NCBI GenBank assembly: GCA_020250125.1
Contig: JADCEL010000085.1
Coordinates: forward strand, 1 to 51,589
DNA length: 51,589 nucleotides
Direction: 5' to 3'
Source of the DNA: Rhodobacter sp.
GTDB taxonomy: Bacteria; Pseudomonadota; Alphaproteobacteria; Rhodobacterales; Rhodobacteraceae
The notes under the pieces are model-generated. The model saw only the letters and a program-made list of their open reading frames with translations. It searched no databases and was not told where the DNA came from. This document shows, piece by piece, positions 38,301-48,206 of this stretch (positions within the stretch are counted from its first letter, which is position 1; every line of letters starts with the position of its first letter). The position numbers and the translations under genes were made by a program.

Positions 38301-39362
38301 TCACGCATCCCGAAGATCCAGCACGAGCCTCCCCTGTACGCCCCCTGCCTCAAGCATTTCGTGCGCCTGCCTGACCTCGTTCAGTCTGAAGACGCGGTCG
38401 ATGCGCGGCGAGATCCGTCCCTCTTGCAGCAATGCGAACAGGGTGGACAGATCGTCGTGGAACCAATCGGGATGCGCGGCGCGGCGTTCCGAAATGTCAT
38501 AGAAGGTGATGCGCCGCGTCTGGCGGGCACGGGCGGCCAGCCACTTGATGCGCAGGAATTCGAGTCCGAACTTCGCCTTGCCGATGATGCTGGCGATTCC
38601 GTTCCCGGCACCGCCGGCGCTGCGGAAGGGGGCGCTGAAGCCCAGCGCGACAAAGCGCCCCCGTGGCGCCAGCCGCGACAGGACCCGCGACAGCGGCTCA
38701 CCCCGTGCCGGATCGACAACGGCATCGAAGCCCCCCCGCTCGCGCGACAGCCGATCAAGCTGTGCACCGGCGTCGGGTGCGTCATAGGCAACGAAATCGG
38801 CGCCCCTCGCGGTCACGGTCTCGCGGCTTCGGGACGACGCGACACCGACCGCGCGCAAACCAAGGGCAAGGCACAGATCGAGGGCGGCATTCCCCACGGC
38901 TCCGCTTGCGCCATAGACGAGCACCTTGCCGCCCGCAGGCACCTCTGCCTCACGGACAAGCGCCTGGTAGGCGGTCAGGTAGCTCAGGATCAGGGGTTCG
39001 GCGCGCGTGGCATCGAGGTCAGGCGGGACGCGGACAAGACCGGATGCGGGCCGAACCACATGGGTCGCGTTCGAGCTGATCTGCGTCAGGTCCGCGACCC
39101 GGTCGCCAACGGCGATGCCGGTCACCCCCGGGCCGAGCGCGTCAACATGGCCGACGAGATCGTAGCCGAGCGTCAGCGGCAAGGTCAGCTTCAGGACGGG
39201 ATAGAGGTTCCGCCGGATCAGCATGTCCGTGAAGACGAGGCTCGATGCCTCGACCCGGATGCGGACCTGGCCCGCACCCGGCTCCGGCAACGCCAAGTCC
39301 TCGACGACGCGGATGACGTCCGGCCCACCGAACGACCGCAGTTCCACACGTTTCGGGGTCAT
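38301..39362 (-). CDS. Medium-chain dehydrogenase, quinone-oxidoreductase-like
   Basis: 353 residues. GroES-like N-terminal domain, then the Rossmann motif YGASGAVGNAALDLCLALG near residue 155 and the C-terminal EAGGVQGRLVLDL. It has GYDLVGHV where zinc alcohol dehydrogenases have GHE, so the catalytic zinc is missing and it is a quinone-oxidoreductase/enoyl-reductase-like member using NADPH. AAGGAAGG precedes the ATG. Divergent from a truncated TetR gene, with an operator between, so it was probably under TetR control. Confidence 0.85.
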   Translation of the reverse strand: MTPKRVELRSFGGPDVIRVVEDLALPEPGAGQVRIRVEASSLVFTDMLIRRNLYPVLKLTLPLTLGYDLVGHVDALGPGVTGIAVGDRVADLTQISSNATHVVRPASGLVRVPPDLDATRAEPLILSYLTAYQALVREAEVPAGGKVLVYGASGAVGNAALDLCLALGLRAVGVASSRSRETVTARGADFVAYDAPDAGAQLDRLSRERGGFDAVVDPARGEPLSRVLSRLAPRGRFVALGFSAPFRSAGGAGNGIASIIGKAKFGLEFLRIKWLAARARQTRRITFYDISERRAAHPDWFHDDLSTLFALLQEGRISPRIDRVFRLNEVRQAHEMLEAGGVQGRLVLDLRDA

Positions 39363-39406
39363 TCGCCGTCCTTCCTTTTGGCTGGCAAGCGCCTTGTGAA
39401 TCGATC

Positions 39407-39425
39407 ATGTTGTCGTCATCAACAT
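39407..39425. promoter_or_regulatory. Inverted repeat ATGTTG-N7-CAACAT, probable TetR operator
   Basis: A perfect 6-bp inverted repeat with a 7-base spacer in the gap between the dehydrogenase and the TetR remnant. A further half-site (ATGTTGTCAA) covers the TetR start. This is the usual position of a TetR autoregulatory operator. Confidence 0.55.
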
Positions 39426-39447
39426 AGGCGGATGAAGGATGTTGTCA

Positions 39448-39620
39448 ATGCCTACATCGCAGGCTGGTCGCGGCGGCATCGCGCCGTATCATCACGGCGA
39501 CCTGCGGGAGGAACTGCTGCGCGTCTGCCGCAACCAGCTTCGAACCGGCGGACTCGACGCGATTTCGCTGCGCAAGGCGGCGCAGGACATCAAGACCGCG
39601 ATGGACATCGCCCGGAACGG
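39448..39620 (+). pseudogene. Truncated TetR-family regulator
   Basis: The N-terminal helix-turn-helix start is intact: YHHGDLREELLRVCRNQL and GGLDAISLRKAAQDI. It breaks where the recognition helix should follow and continues as KTAMDIARNG, probably a piece from elsewhere in the gene. It then runs into sequence antisense to the end of the aldehyde dehydrogenase. The original protein of about 190 residues is reduced to about 55. GAAGGA favours the second ATG (39448). Loss of this regulator would derepress the neighbouring dehydrogenase. Confidence 0.78.
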
Positions 39621-39626
39621 CACTCC

Positions 39627-41084
39627 TCATTCAGCGGCAAGGTCGGCGGCAGAATCCCAGCCGGAAATCGCCTTGACCTCAAGGAATTCCTCGATGCCCC
39701 AATGCCCGCCCTCGCGGGCGCGGCCCGATGCCTTGATGCCGCCGAACGGTGCCCCCGCCCCGCGCGACCTGCCGTTCATCTCGACCATCCCGGCGCGAAG
39801 CTGCCGCGCCAGGCGGTTGCGGCGCGGGCCGTCCTGGCTTTGGACGTAGTTGGTCAGGCCGTAGGGCGTGTCATTGGCGATGCGCACCGCCTCTGCCTCG
39901 GTGTCAAAGGGGATGATCGACAGCACGGGGCCAAAGATTTCCTCGCGTTCGATCGTCATGCCGGGCACGACATCGGCAAAGACCGTGGGCTTGACGTAAA
40001 ATCCCCGGTTGAAGCCTTCGGGCAGGCCCGGCCCGCCGGCCACCAGACGCGCGCCTTCGTCGATACCCTTCCGGATATAGCCCTGGATCTGCTCCCACTG
40101 GCGGCGGTTCACCACCGGGCCGATGTGCTTGCCCGCCTCATGCGCCGAACCGACCCTGATGCTGCCCGCAATGTCGGCGGCAATCCCGACCGCGCGCTCA
40201 TAGGCGGGGCGTTCCACCAGCATCCGCGACGGCGCGTTGCAGCTTTGGCCCGAGTTGTTCATCATGTGGCGCACGCCGCGTTCCACCGCCCGGTCATCGG
40301 CATCGGCAAAGATCAGGTTGGCCCCCTTGCCCCCCAGTTCCAGCGTGACGCGCTTCAGTGTCTCTGCCGCAGCCTTTGAAATGGCCCGGCCCGCGCGGGT
40401 GGAGCCGGTGAAGGAAATCATGTCCACATCCGGATGCGCTGAAAGCTGGCTGCCCACCCCGGCCCCGTCGCCGTTGACCAGGTTGAACACGCCGGGCGGC
40501 ACGCCGGCATCATGGCAGAATTCGGCGAACAGCAGCGACGACAGCGGCGATTCCTCGGACGGTTTCAGCACACAGGTGCAGCCCGCCAGCAGCGCCGGGA
40601 TCACCTTCAGCGTGACCTGGTTCATCGGCCAGTTCCACGGCGTGATCAGGCCGGCCACGCCGATGGGTTCCAGCGCCACGCGGTCATTGGGGGCATGGGG
40701 CCCCAGCGGGCGGATGAACTGCATGGTCCTGAAGGCGGTGATGAAGTTCTTCAGGTGCCAGGGCAGGCATTCGGCCTGATCATCGCGCGCCATGTCGATG
40801 GGTGCGCCCATTTCCAGGCTGATCGCATGGGCCATGTCTTCCTTGCGCCTGTAATACTGCGCAAGGATGCCCTCCACACAGGCCAGACGCTGTGCGGGGG
40901 TGCTGACCGACCAGGCGGGGAAGGCGGCCTTGGCGGCGACGACGGCGGCATCGGTATCGGCCTGACTGCCCAGGCTGATCACCGCGCAGGGGTCTTCGGT
41001 GGACGGATCAATCACCGGACAGTCGCGCGGGGCGGCAGGGGCCACCCAGGCCCCGTTGATGTAGAAGTCGCGTTTTTCGATCAT
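39627..41084 (-). CDS. Aldehyde dehydrogenase family protein, 485 aa
   Basis: Catalytic Cys in NNSGQSCNAPSR, general base Glu in VTLELGGKGAN, NAD site ITPWNWPMNQVTLK and KPSEESPLSS. It oxidises an aldehyde to the acid with NAD(P). The substrate is uncertain; similar proteins act on short aliphatic or aromatic aldehydes. GGAGGG precedes the ATG; a longer upstream frame is not supported. The stop is directly against the broken TetR gene, which suggests the deletion joined two formerly separate regions. Divergent from the peroxiredoxin gene. Confidence 0.92.
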   Translation of the reverse strand: MIEKRDFYINGAWVAPAAPRDCPVIDPSTEDPCAVISLGSQADTDAAVVAAKAAFPAWSVSTPAQRLACVEGILAQYYRRKEDMAHAISLEMGAPIDMARDDQAECLPWHLKNFITAFRTMQFIRPLGPHAPNDRVALEPIGVAGLITPWNWPMNQVTLKVIPALLAGCTCVLKPSEESPLSSLLFAEFCHDAGVPPGVFNLVNGDGAGVGSQLSAHPDVDMISFTGSTRAGRAISKAAAETLKRVTLELGGKGANLIFADADDRAVERGVRHMMNNSGQSCNAPSRMLVERPAYERAVGIAADIAGSIRVGSAHEAGKHIGPVVNRRQWEQIQGYIRKGIDEGARLVAGGPGLPEGFNRGFYVKPTVFADVVPGMTIEREEIFGPVLSIIPFDTEAEAVRIANDTPYGLTNYVQSQDGPRRNRLARQLRAGMVEMNGRSRGAGAPFGGIKASGRAREGGHWGIEEFLEVKAISGWDSAADLAAE

Positions 41085-41344
41085 GGGACCCTCCAGGTTC
41101 GGCACAAGGGTGGCACCGGCATGACCGGCCTGCAAGCCGCTATGCGACCGGAAAAGGTGCGGATGCGCTGCGCTTTTTTCTGTGACGCTGCGAAATGACC
41201 GAAGGATCGTTCTGCCGGGCAGGGGCCGCAGAGAAGCGGCATGGCAAAGTTCTGCGCCCTGCAGGCGGAACCGCCTTCGAAGGGGTGACGCGGGCACGGC
41301 AAAGCACTATCTCTGTGGCAGGCAACCGACCGAAGGAACATGTC

Positions 41345-42001
41345 ATGGGATTGCGCATCAACGATATCGCCCCGAACTTCACCGCCGACAGCACGAACGG
41401 GCCCATCACGCTGCATGACTGGATCGGCGACGGCTATGCGATCATCTTCTCGCACCCGAAGGATTTCACGCCGGTCTGCACCACCGAATTCGGCGCAGTG
41501 GCCCAGCTTGCCGGCGAGTTCGCCAGGCGCAAGACCAAGGTCATGGGGGTATCGGTGGACAAGGTGGAAGACCACCTGAAATGGAAGCGCGACATCGAGC
41601 ATTTCGCAGGCTCGCCGGCCGATTTCCCGATCATCGACGACACCTCGCTTGCCGTGGCCAAGGCCTATGACATGCTGCCCGCCGACGCCTGGCTGCCCGA
41701 TGGCCGCACCCCGGCCCATACGGCCACGGTGCGCACGGTCTACATCATCGGGCCGGACAAGAAGGTGCGGCTGACGATGACCTATCCGATGTCGGTCGGC
41801 CGCAACTTTGCCGAGATCCTGCGCGCGCTGGATGCGGTGCAGATCACCGATGGCGTGCCGCTGGCCACCCCCGCCAACTGGGTGCCCGGACAGGACGTGA
41901 TCGTGGCGCTGGCGCTGAACAATGACCAGGCCACCGAGAAATTCGGCGAGCTGGACATCAAGCTGCCCTACCTGCGGTTCGCCAGGTCACCGGCGGTGTA
42001 A
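41345..42001 (+). CDS. 1-Cys peroxiredoxin (Prx6 type)
   Basis: 218 residues. The peroxidatic cysteine is Cys45 in HPKDFTPVCTTEF, and the C-terminal half has the long Prx6 extension (PANWVPGQDVIVAL) without a second resolving cysteine. It reduces hydrogen and organic peroxides. AAGGAA precedes the ATG. Its end overlaps the end of the DUF6525 gene on the other strand by 34 bases. Confidence 0.94.
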   Translation: MGLRINDIAPNFTADSTNGPITLHDWIGDGYAIIFSHPKDFTPVCTTEFGAVAQLAGEFARRKTKVMGVSVDKVEDHLKWKRDIEHFAGSPADFPIIDDTSLAVAKAYDMLPADAWLPDGRTPAHTATVRTVYIIGPDKKVRLTMTYPMSVGRNFAEILRALDAVQITDGVPLATPANWVPGQDVIVALALNNDQATEKFGELDIKLPYLRFARSPAV

Positions 42002-42279
42002 CGCTCGGCTGTTGGGGTGGCGCGGCCCGTCGCGCCACCCTGCCAGCCGATCCGGTCACGGGCCAGCGTGGCCCGCTCGGCCAGGTCGAGCCGCGCCAAT
42101 GCCGATTTCAGGTCGCAGCGGTCTCGCAGCGCGCGCTGCCACAGACGCAGCGCCGAAGCCGGACTCCATGGCAGGGCCGCATCGGCCAGCCAGCGCCGCA
42201 ACTCGGGCGGCAGCCGGTCATAGGCGACCATTGGTGCTTCGCGGTGGCGCGCGCGCAGGGTTGACCGAAGGTTGCGCAT
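41968..42279 (-). CDS. DUF6525 family protein, 103 aa
   Basis: A short basic protein starting MRNLRSTLRARHREAPMVAY, with YDRLPPELRRWLADAALPWS and SALARLDLAERATLARDRI. This Pro-Trp-Ser motif family is typical of Rhodobacterales and has no known function. The start is five bases after the cobW stop, so it is co-transcribed with cobW. The longer frame upstream overlaps cobW and is not needed. Its 3' end overlaps the convergent peroxiredoxin gene. Confidence 0.75.
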   Translation of the reverse strand: MRNLRSTLRARHREAPMVAYDRLPPELRRWLADAALPWSPASALRLWQRALRDRCDLKSALARLDLAERATLARDRIGWQGGATGRATPTAERYTAGDLANRR

Positions 42280-42283
42280 CGTC

Positions 42284-43486
42284 TCAGGCCGCTGTCTGCC
42301 GCCAGGATGGAAACGGGTCTGGCAGGGTGGCCCAGTTCTTTGGGGCAAATGTGTCCACATCCAGCAATGCCGTGTCCAGCCTTTCGGTCAGTGCCGCCGG
42401 ATTCAGCCCGATCCCGATGAAGACCAGTTCCTGCCGCCGGTCGCCCCAGGGTTCCTGCCATTTGCCGCGCACTTCGGCCAGCGCGTCGGGGTGGGTCGGC
42501 CAGCGGTCGCGCGGAACGCCCGCCCACCAGCGCCCCAGTGGGGTGACGGACGACATTGCCCCGGCCAATGAGAACTCGGCCACCCAGTCGGGGCGCGAAG
42601 CGATCCAGAAATGCCCCTTTGCCCGGATCACCCCCGGCAGCGCACCGTTCAGCACATCGTGGATGCGCTTTGGATGAAACGGCGCACGGGCGCGGTAGAC
42701 GAAACTGGTGATCCCGTATTCATCACTTTCGGGGGTATGGCGGGCAAAGCCGTACAGTTCTTTCGCCCAAAGCGGATGCTCCTGCGCCCGGTCAAAGTCG
42801 AAAAGCCCTGTGTCGAATATCTGAACCGGATCGACTGCTGAATGATCCGCCTCGATCAGCCGGGCGTCGGGGTTCAGCGCGCGGATGATCCTGCGGGCGG
42901 CATCGGCGCGGCGGGGGCCTGCATCGGCCACCTTGTTCAGCACCACCACATCGGCAAACTCGATCTGATCGGTCAAAAGGGTGACAAGGCTGCGCGAGTC
43001 GCCCTGCCCTGCCGTTTCGCCGCGGTCCGACAGAAAGTCGTGGCTGGAGAAATCAGACAGAAGGTTTACCGCATCGACCACGGTCACCATCGTGTCCAGC
43101 CGGGCCACGTCCGAAAGGCTTGCCCCGTCTGCGTCGCAAAAGCCGAAGGTGGCGGCAATGGGCATGGGTTCGGCAATGCCGGTCGCTTCGATCATAAGGC
43201 AGTCAAAGCGCCCCTCAGCGGCCAGGCGGCGTACCTCTGTCAGAAGATCATCCCGCAAGGTGCAACAGATGCAGCCGTTGGTCATTTCCACCAGTTTCTC
43301 GTCGTGCCGCGACAGGTCCACCCCGTCGCGGATCAGGTCGGCGTCGATATTCACCTCGGACATGTCGTTGACGATGACGGCCACGCGCCGCCCGGCACGG
43401 TTGTTCAGGACATGATTCAGAAGCGTCGTCTTTCCGGCACCCAGAAAGCCGGACAGGACGGTGACGGGAAGGCGGGTATCCTGCAT
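42284..43486 (-). CDS. CobW/COG0523-family GTPase, probable zinc metallochaperone
   Basis: 400 residues. G1 motif [12 protein letters not shown] (13-24), the metal-binding [13 protein letters not shown] near 72-84 with the CxCC pattern, NKVAD as G4, and the CobW C-terminal domain. The closest group is the zinc-related COG0523 proteins that deliver zinc to client enzymes. A His/Asp-rich stretch follows G4. A likely Zur box lies directly upstream, so it should be made under zinc shortage. The DUF6525 gene follows in the same operon. Confidence 0.87.
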   Translation of the reverse strand: MQDTRLPVTVLSGFLGAGKTTLLNHVLNNRAGRRVAVIVNDMSEVNIDADLIRDGVDLSRHDEKLVEMTNGCICCTLRDDLLTEVRRLAAEGRFDCLMIEATGIAEPMPIAATFGFCDADGASLSDVARLDTMVTVVDAVNLLSDFSSHDFLSDRGETAGQGDSRSLVTLLTDQIEFADVVVLNKVADAGPRRADAARRIIRALNPDARLIEADHSAVDPVQIFDTGLFDFDRAQEHPLWAKELYGFARHTPESDEYGITSFVYRARAPFHPKRIHDVLNGALPGVIRAKGHFWIASRPDWVAEFSLAGAMSSVTPLGRWWAGVPRDRWPTHPDALAEVRGKWQEPWGDRRQELVFIGIGLNPAALTERLDTALLDVDTFAPKNWATLPDPFPSWRQTAA

Positions 43487-43498
43487 CTTGACCTCAAC

Positions 43499-43516
43499 GT
43501 TATGTTATACTATTAC
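43499..43516. promoter_or_regulatory. Candidate Zur box upstream of the CobW GTPase
   Basis: GTTATGTTATACTATTAC is an AT-rich semi-palindrome 13 bases from the start codon, similar to alphaproteobacterial Zur sites (G-T-TATA-core type). Several mismatches to a perfect dyad keep this tentative. The gene type behind it is a known Zur target class. Confidence 0.5.
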
Positions 43517-44172
43517 TATTCCAAACATCCCGCCTCTGACAAGCCTTGATCTGTCATGCCTCGGACCGGCACGCCAAAGGTATGCCAGGGAATTCGCGGT
43601 GACCCGGCATCCTCTGACACGCCTGCGCCGCGATCCCCCGGCCTGCCAGACCTTGCTGCCTTTCAACAATACGCAGGCCGCGCTGATGCAGGCCCCGGTT
43701 CTTTCCGTGCAGAACGGTTGTCCGGACGCCGGGCGGGGGGGATCGGCGGGCACGAGCCAGAGGCGGCGCATGCCCCGCAGCCTGACCGTTTCCACACCGG
43801 TCTTGCGGCGTTTCACCTTCCGGAAAGCAGCATTGCTGCTGTCTGACCATAGAGAGCATTGCGCTTGCGTCATTCCCTGATCGCCTGCACGGGTAACTGG
43901 CCGACCTTCGGGGCGGCCAGTTCGGTGCTGTGCCAAGACCTGCACGCGCCATCACTGCCCGCAGGAATCGTGCCGCCTTGATCCCGCCTTTCCGTGGGCT
44001 GGCAGGGGCGCTTCAGCGTCCTGCCTGTAACCGGCGATACCGGTTCCGCAGGTCGCAAACCCTTGTGTCAGGGCCTTGTACACGGGATGACGCCGGGTGG
44101 AACTTCCGCTATTGACGGCAGTGATTGCTCTGGCGTCTAAGGCGAAGCGGGCAGACGGAAGGACGGGGCCGG
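43517..44172. other. Long gap between the CobW gene and the glycosyltransferase
   Basis: About 650 bases that hold the divergent promoters. Open frames of 60-146 codons on both strands lack motifs and overlap each other. Base composition is less GC-rich than typical genes here. I see no RNA gene. It may be decayed DNA. Confidence 0.45.
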
Positions 44173-45222
44173 ATGGAGCTTTCGGCGTTCGACGAGCGCA
44201 GAATAGCGGTGTGTCTGGGCGGTCTTGCAGACTTCTCGCCAGACCCCGACGCGGATGATAACGACCATGGCACCGTGATCTGCGGGGCCTCTGAAACCCG
44301 TGCGCACATCTTCCGGCGCTATGCAGACAGATACCGCAGAAGCGAATTTCGCGGGGCGCGTTACAAGTATTATGTCCGCGAGGCGCAGTCATTGGTCCGG
44401 ATGGTGCAGTCTGATGCGACTTTTGCCGTGTTTCCCGGCGACAGTCGCACCCGGTTTACGATTCCGACGTTCGTGAAGTCGCGGATGATCCACGACAGGG
44501 ATTCTCCTTGTGTCCTCTTGCCCCTGGACCGGCGCCGCCACTGGGGCGATGTCCGCGCCGTTGCACAACACGACATCCCGTTTCGCGACAAGGCTGACCG
44601 TCTGGTCTGGCGGGGCGTCACGACCGGACAATTCAAATCCCGGGATGGCCGGTCTGCCTGTTCCAGCAGGTTCCACGTTGCCACTCTGGGCACCCGCCGG
44701 ACAGACATTGATATCGGATACAGCGGAATCATGCAGGTGGATGACACGAATTCGGACATTCCGCTGGACACCCTTCGCGCCCGCCTGCGCCCGCCGCTTG
44801 ATCTGCGGCAGCAGTTGCAGTCCAGATACCTGCTGTCGCTGGAGGGCAATGACGTGGCCACGGGGCTGAAGTGGATGCTGTTCTCCAATTCGGCTGTCTT
44901 GATGCCCCGCCCAACCTGCGAAAGCTGGGCTTGCGAGGGCGAACTGGTCGCGTTCGAGCATTACGTCCCGGTCAAGGATGACCTCTCGGACATTGAAGAG
45001 GTCTATGACTGGTGCCTGACCCATCCCGATGCCTGCGAAGAGATCGCCCAGAACGGCAAGCGCTATATCAAGGCGTTTCTCGACGAAGCGAGGGAGACCG
45101 AAATCCTGCGGCGGATCATTTCCGCCTACCTGTCCAAAGCGACCTATCGACTGCATTTCGGACCGATGGAACGTCTTCTTCAGGCCTTGCCAAGACGGTC
45201 CGGGATGGCGGTTCCGATTTGA
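44173..45222 (+). CDS. Glycosyltransferase family 90 (CAP10/KDELC-like), 349 aa
   Basis: The diagnostic block is LLSLEGNDVATGLKWMLFSN followed by CESWACEGELVAFEHYVPVK and NGKRYIKAFLD, the nucleotide-sugar-binding region of GT90/CAP10 proteins. The first part has RFTIPTFVKSRMIHDRD and VWRGVTTGQF. These transfer xylose or glucose to glycans, for example lipopolysaccharide or capsule. It stands alone, with no other sugar genes nearby, so the acceptor is unknown. GGACGG precedes the ATG. Confidence 0.85.
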   Translation: MELSAFDERRIAVCLGGLADFSPDPDADDNDHGTVICGASETRAHIFRRYADRYRRSEFRGARYKYYVREAQSLVRMVQSDATFAVFPGDSRTRFTIPTFVKSRMIHDRDSPCVLLPLDRRRHWGDVRAVAQHDIPFRDKADRLVWRGVTTGQFKSRDGRSACSSRFHVATLGTRRTDIDIGYSGIMQVDDTNSDIPLDTLRARLRPPLDLRQQLQSRYLLSLEGNDVATGLKWMLFSNSAVLMPRPTCESWACEGELVAFEHYVPVKDDLSDIEEVYDWCLTHPDACEEIAQNGKRYIKAFLDEARETEILRRIISAYLSKATYRLHFGPMERLLQALPRRSGMAVPI

Positions 45223-45533
45223 ACCACAGGCAGAAAGCCTGACGCGGGTCCACCATTCCGGTGGCCGGAACGGGCCTGCGACCATACCGGGCTGTTTGCC
45301 GGGCAAGCCGCAGGGCCCTGCGCAGGAAAGCGCCCGTTCAAGGGCGTTTCGGCCTTTCTTCAGGCTCCCCGCCCGTGGTCACCCCAACCGCCTGATGATC
45401 GGTTCGGGTTCATCTTTCCGATCTCAAGGGCGACATATTCTGTTGCCGACAATCCACCCCTGACGGCATCGGCAGGCAAGACATCGGCCCCGGCATTTCC
45501 GCCGGGGCCTTGCTGCCAGGCGCAGGTTGCCTG
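45223..45533. other. Gap between convergent GT90 and pnp with two weak terminator hairpins
   Basis: CGCCC-GTTCAA-GGGCG followed by TTTC at 45331-45350 may end the GT90 transcript. GGCCCCGGC / GCCGGGGCC with loop ATTTCC at 45486-45509 lies just past the pnp stop and may end that transcript, though neither has a long T-run. Otherwise no gene is seen. Confidence 0.45.
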
Positions 45534-47669
45534 TCACGCCTCGGTTTCGGCCTTTTCAACGATCTCGGCCCCGGTCTGCTGATCGACCATCTTCATGCCA
45601 AGGCGGACCTTGCCGCGGTCGTCAAAGCCCAGAAGCTTCACCTTCACTTCCTGGCCTTCCTTGAGGTATTCGTTCGGGTGGCTCAGCCGTTTGCCGGTGA
45701 TCTGAGAGACGTGGACCAGACCGTCACGCTTGCCGAAGAAGTTCACGAAGGCCCCGAAATCGACCAGTTTCACGACGCGGCCGGTGTAGACCTTGCCTTC
45801 TTCCGGCTCTGCCACGATCGACCAGATCATGTCATGGGCGCGCCTGATCGCGTTCGCGTCGCTGGACGCAATCTTGATGACGCCATCATCGTTGATGTCC
45901 ACCTTGGCACCGCTGGTTTCCACAATCTCGCGGATCACCTTGCCGCCAGACCCGATCACTTCGCGGATCTTGTCGGTGGGGATGGTCAGCGTTTCGATCT
46001 TGGGCGCATATTCGCTGAAGCCCTGCGGGGCCGACAGCGCCTTGTTCATCTCGCCCAGGATGTGCAGACGGCCGTCCCTGGCCTGTGCCAGCGCCTGTTC
46101 CATGATCGCAGGGGTAATGCCCGCAACCTTGATGTCCATCTGCAGGCTGGTGATGCCGTTCTGGGTGCCCGCCACCTTGAAGTCCATGTCGCCGAGGTGG
46201 TCTTCATCGCCCAGAATGTCGGTCAGCACGGCATAGCGGCCGTCCTCTTCCAGGATCAGACCCATCGCCACACCCGCGACCGGTGCCTTCAGCGGCACGC
46301 CCGCATCCATCATCGACAGTGATCCGCCGCAGACCGACGCCATCGAGGACGAGCCATTGGATTCGGTGATCTCGGACACGACGCGGATGGTATAGGGAAA
46401 GTCGGTTGCCGCCGGCAGAACCGCCTGCAATGCCCGCCAGGCCAGCTTGCCATGGCCGATCTCACGGCGTCCGGGGCTGCCGACACGACCCACTTCCCCG
46501 ACCGAATAGGGCGGGAAGTTGTAGTGCAGCAGGAAGTTGGAGCGCGAATTGCCGTGCAGGGCATCGATGATCTGCTCGTCCTCGCCGGTGCCCAGCGTGG
46601 TCACCACCAGCGCCTGGGTCTCGCCCCTTGTGAACAGGGCAGAGCCATGGGTGCGCGGCAGAATACCGGTTTCGCCGATGATCGGGCGCACCGTTCTGGT
46701 GTCGCGCCCGTCAATCCGGGCGCCGCCCGAAATGATGTCACCGCGCAGGATCGAACTTTCCAGCTTCTTGATCGCCGCCCCAAGGTTGTGGTCGGCCCTG
46801 TCCGCGTCCGACAGGGCGGCAACGATGGCGGCCCCGGCGGCGTCGATGGCCGTGGTACGCTCCTGCTTGTCGCGGATCGCAAAGGCGGCGCGCATCTGCG
46901 CCTCGCCCGCGGCCTTGACCCTGGCGTACAGCGCCGAATAGTCGGGGGCCTGGAAATCGAACGGCTCTTTCGCCGCCACTTCCGCGAGATCGATGATCAG
47001 GTCGATCACCGGCTGCATTGCGGCATGGCCGAATTTCACGGCCCCCAGCATTTCGGCCTCGGACAGTTCATAAGCTTCGGATTCCACCATCATCACGGCG
47101 TCTCTGGTGCCGGCCACGACAAGGTCCAGCCGCTGCTCGGGGTTGCCGCGCAGCTTCTGCATGTCATCGACCGACGGGTTCAGCACATAGGCACCGTTCG
47201 AAAAGCCGACACGCGCCGCACCGATCGGGCCCATGAAGGGCACCCCGGAAACCGTCAGGGCGGCAGAGGCCGCGATCATCGCGACGATGTCGGGTTCGTT
47301 GTGCAGATCGTGGCTGAGCACGGTTGCCATCACCAGCACTTCGTTGCGGAAGCCTTCGACGAACAGCGGGCGGCAGGGCCGGTCGATCAGCCGCGAGGTC
47401 AGCGTTTCCTTTTCCGAAGGCCGCGCTTCGCGCTTGAAGAAGCCGCCGGGGATCTTTCCGGCCGCATAGTATTTTTCCTGATAGTGCACGGTCAGCGGGA
47501 AAAAGTCCTGCCCCGGCTTGGCTGATTTCGCAAAAGTCACGTTGGCCATGACACTGGTTTCGCCCAGCGTGGCGATGACGGTGCCGTCAGCCTGACGCGC
47601 GATCTTTCCCGTTTCCAGTGTCAGCGTTTCGCCGCCCCACTGGATTGATTTCCTGATAACGTTGAACAT
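45534..47669 (-). CDS. pnp: Polyribonucleotide nucleotidyltransferase (PNPase)
   Basis: 711 residues. Two RNase PH domains (first from [18 protein letters not shown], second with [14 protein letters not shown]), a KH domain ([15 protein letters not shown]) and an S1 domain ([20 protein letters not shown]). It degrades RNA from the 3' end with phosphate in the degradosome. The ATG is fixed by the MFNVIRKSI start; a longer open frame runs upstream through the repeat. In most bacteria rpsO precedes it immediately; here 2.7 kb intervene. Autoregulation through its leader is usual. Confidence 0.97.
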   Translation of the reverse strand: MFNVIRKSIQWGGETLTLETGKIARQADGTVIATLGETSVMANVTFAKSAKPGQDFFPLTVHYQEKYYAAGKIPGGFFKREARPSEKETLTSRLIDRPCRPLFVEGFRNEVLVMATVLSHDLHNEPDIVAMIAASAALTVSGVPFMGPIGAARVGFSNGAYVLNPSVDDMQKLRGNPEQRLDLVVAGTRDAVMMVESEAYELSEAEMLGAVKFGHAAMQPVIDLIIDLAEVAAKEPFDFQAPDYSALYARVKAAGEAQMRAAFAIRDKQERTTAIDAAGAAIVAALSDADRADHNLGAAIKKLESSILRGDIISGGARIDGRDTRTVRPIIGETGILPRTHGSALFTRGETQALVVTTLGTGEDEQIIDALHGNSRSNFLLHYNFPPYSVGEVGRVGSPGRREIGHGKLAWRALQAVLPAATDFPYTIRVVSEITESNGSSSMASVCGGSLSMMDAGVPLKAPVAGVAMGLILEEDGRYAVLTDILGDEDHLGDMDFKVAGTQNGITSLQMDIKVAGITPAIMEQALAQARDGRLHILGEMNKALSAPQGFSEYAPKIETLTIPTDKIREVIGSGGKVIREIVETSGAKVDINDDGVIKIASSDANAIRRAHDMIWSIVAEPEEGKVYTGRVVKLVDFGAFVNFFGKRDGLVHVSQITGKRLSHPNEYLKEGQEVKVKLLGFDDRGKVRLGMKMVDQQTGAEIVEKAETEA

Positions 47670-47713
47670 GTTCCGTTTCCTCGGGGGCAGGCCCCCTGGC
47701 CATTGCCCCGCAC

Positions 47714-47824
47714 ATCTGGCGGCCCCATTGCCGCCGCCCCCAATCCTGATGCACGGGCCCGGGGGTTTGGGCCGCACGTCGCAGATGAGGGGCGCGATAC
47801 AGGAAAAGGGGGGGGAAGGGAAGG
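47714..47824. repeat. About 110-bp direct repeat, copy 1 (pnp leader side)
   Basis: Begins ATCTGGCGGCCCCATTGCCG and shares the phrases GGGCCGCACGTCGCAGATG and ACAGGAAAAG with copy 2 at 48510-48620. By eye the copies are around 85% identical, with small differences and one single-base gap. It lies directly between the doc stop and the pnp start, so it may be the native pnp leader, copied when the doc module duplicated. Confidence 0.85.
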
Positions 47825-47828
47825 CGTT

Positions 47829-48206
47829 TCAGGGCCGGGTGCGGGCGATCCTCGACCGGAACCAGAGCACGAGCCCGTCATAGGTCATCGTGCCGTCAGC
47901 AACCGACACCACGAGGTCGTCGATCCTGGTACCGTGATCAAGCTTCAGTTCGTAGCCGCTCCTGTAAAGCAAGACCCTTACAAGCATCCATGCAGTCCGC
48001 TTGTTGGCGTCTACAAAGCCATGATTTCCCACCATGCTGTGCAAAAGCGCTGCGGCCTTTCGCGCGATGGAACGATGATACCCGAAGTATGGCCGTCCAA
48101 GAGCAGACTCGATCATGTGCAGGCTGTGGATGCCGGGCCGGCCGCCGAATTCCAAAGCTTGCGCGTGTACATCAAGTGCATCGGCCAAGGTCAGGCGATA
48201 GTGCAC
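47829..48206 (-). CDS. doc: Death-on-curing (Doc/Fic) family toxin, 125 aa
   Basis: The Fic core is GNHGFVDANKRTAW near residues 58-71, matching the Doc form HxFxDANKRT, with IHSLHMIESALGRPYFGYH before it and RSGYELKLDHGTRIDDLV after. Doc phosphorylates EF-Tu and stops translation. The start is a GTG immediately after the antitoxin TAG, so translation is coupled. All motif residues are present, so it is probably active. The gene lies between rpsO and pnp, on the same strand. Confidence 0.9.
   Translation of the reverse strand: MHYRLTLADALDVHAQALEFGGRPGIHSLHMIESALGRPYFGYHRSIARKAAALLHSMVGNHGFVDANKRTAWMLVRVLLYRSGYELKLDHGTRIDDLVVSVADGTMTYDGLVLWFRSRIARTRP

Noticed and set aside
43505..43955. Minus-strand open frames of 133-146 codons upstream of the CobW gene
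   Set aside because: They overlap each other in different frames, lack motifs and have poor starts.
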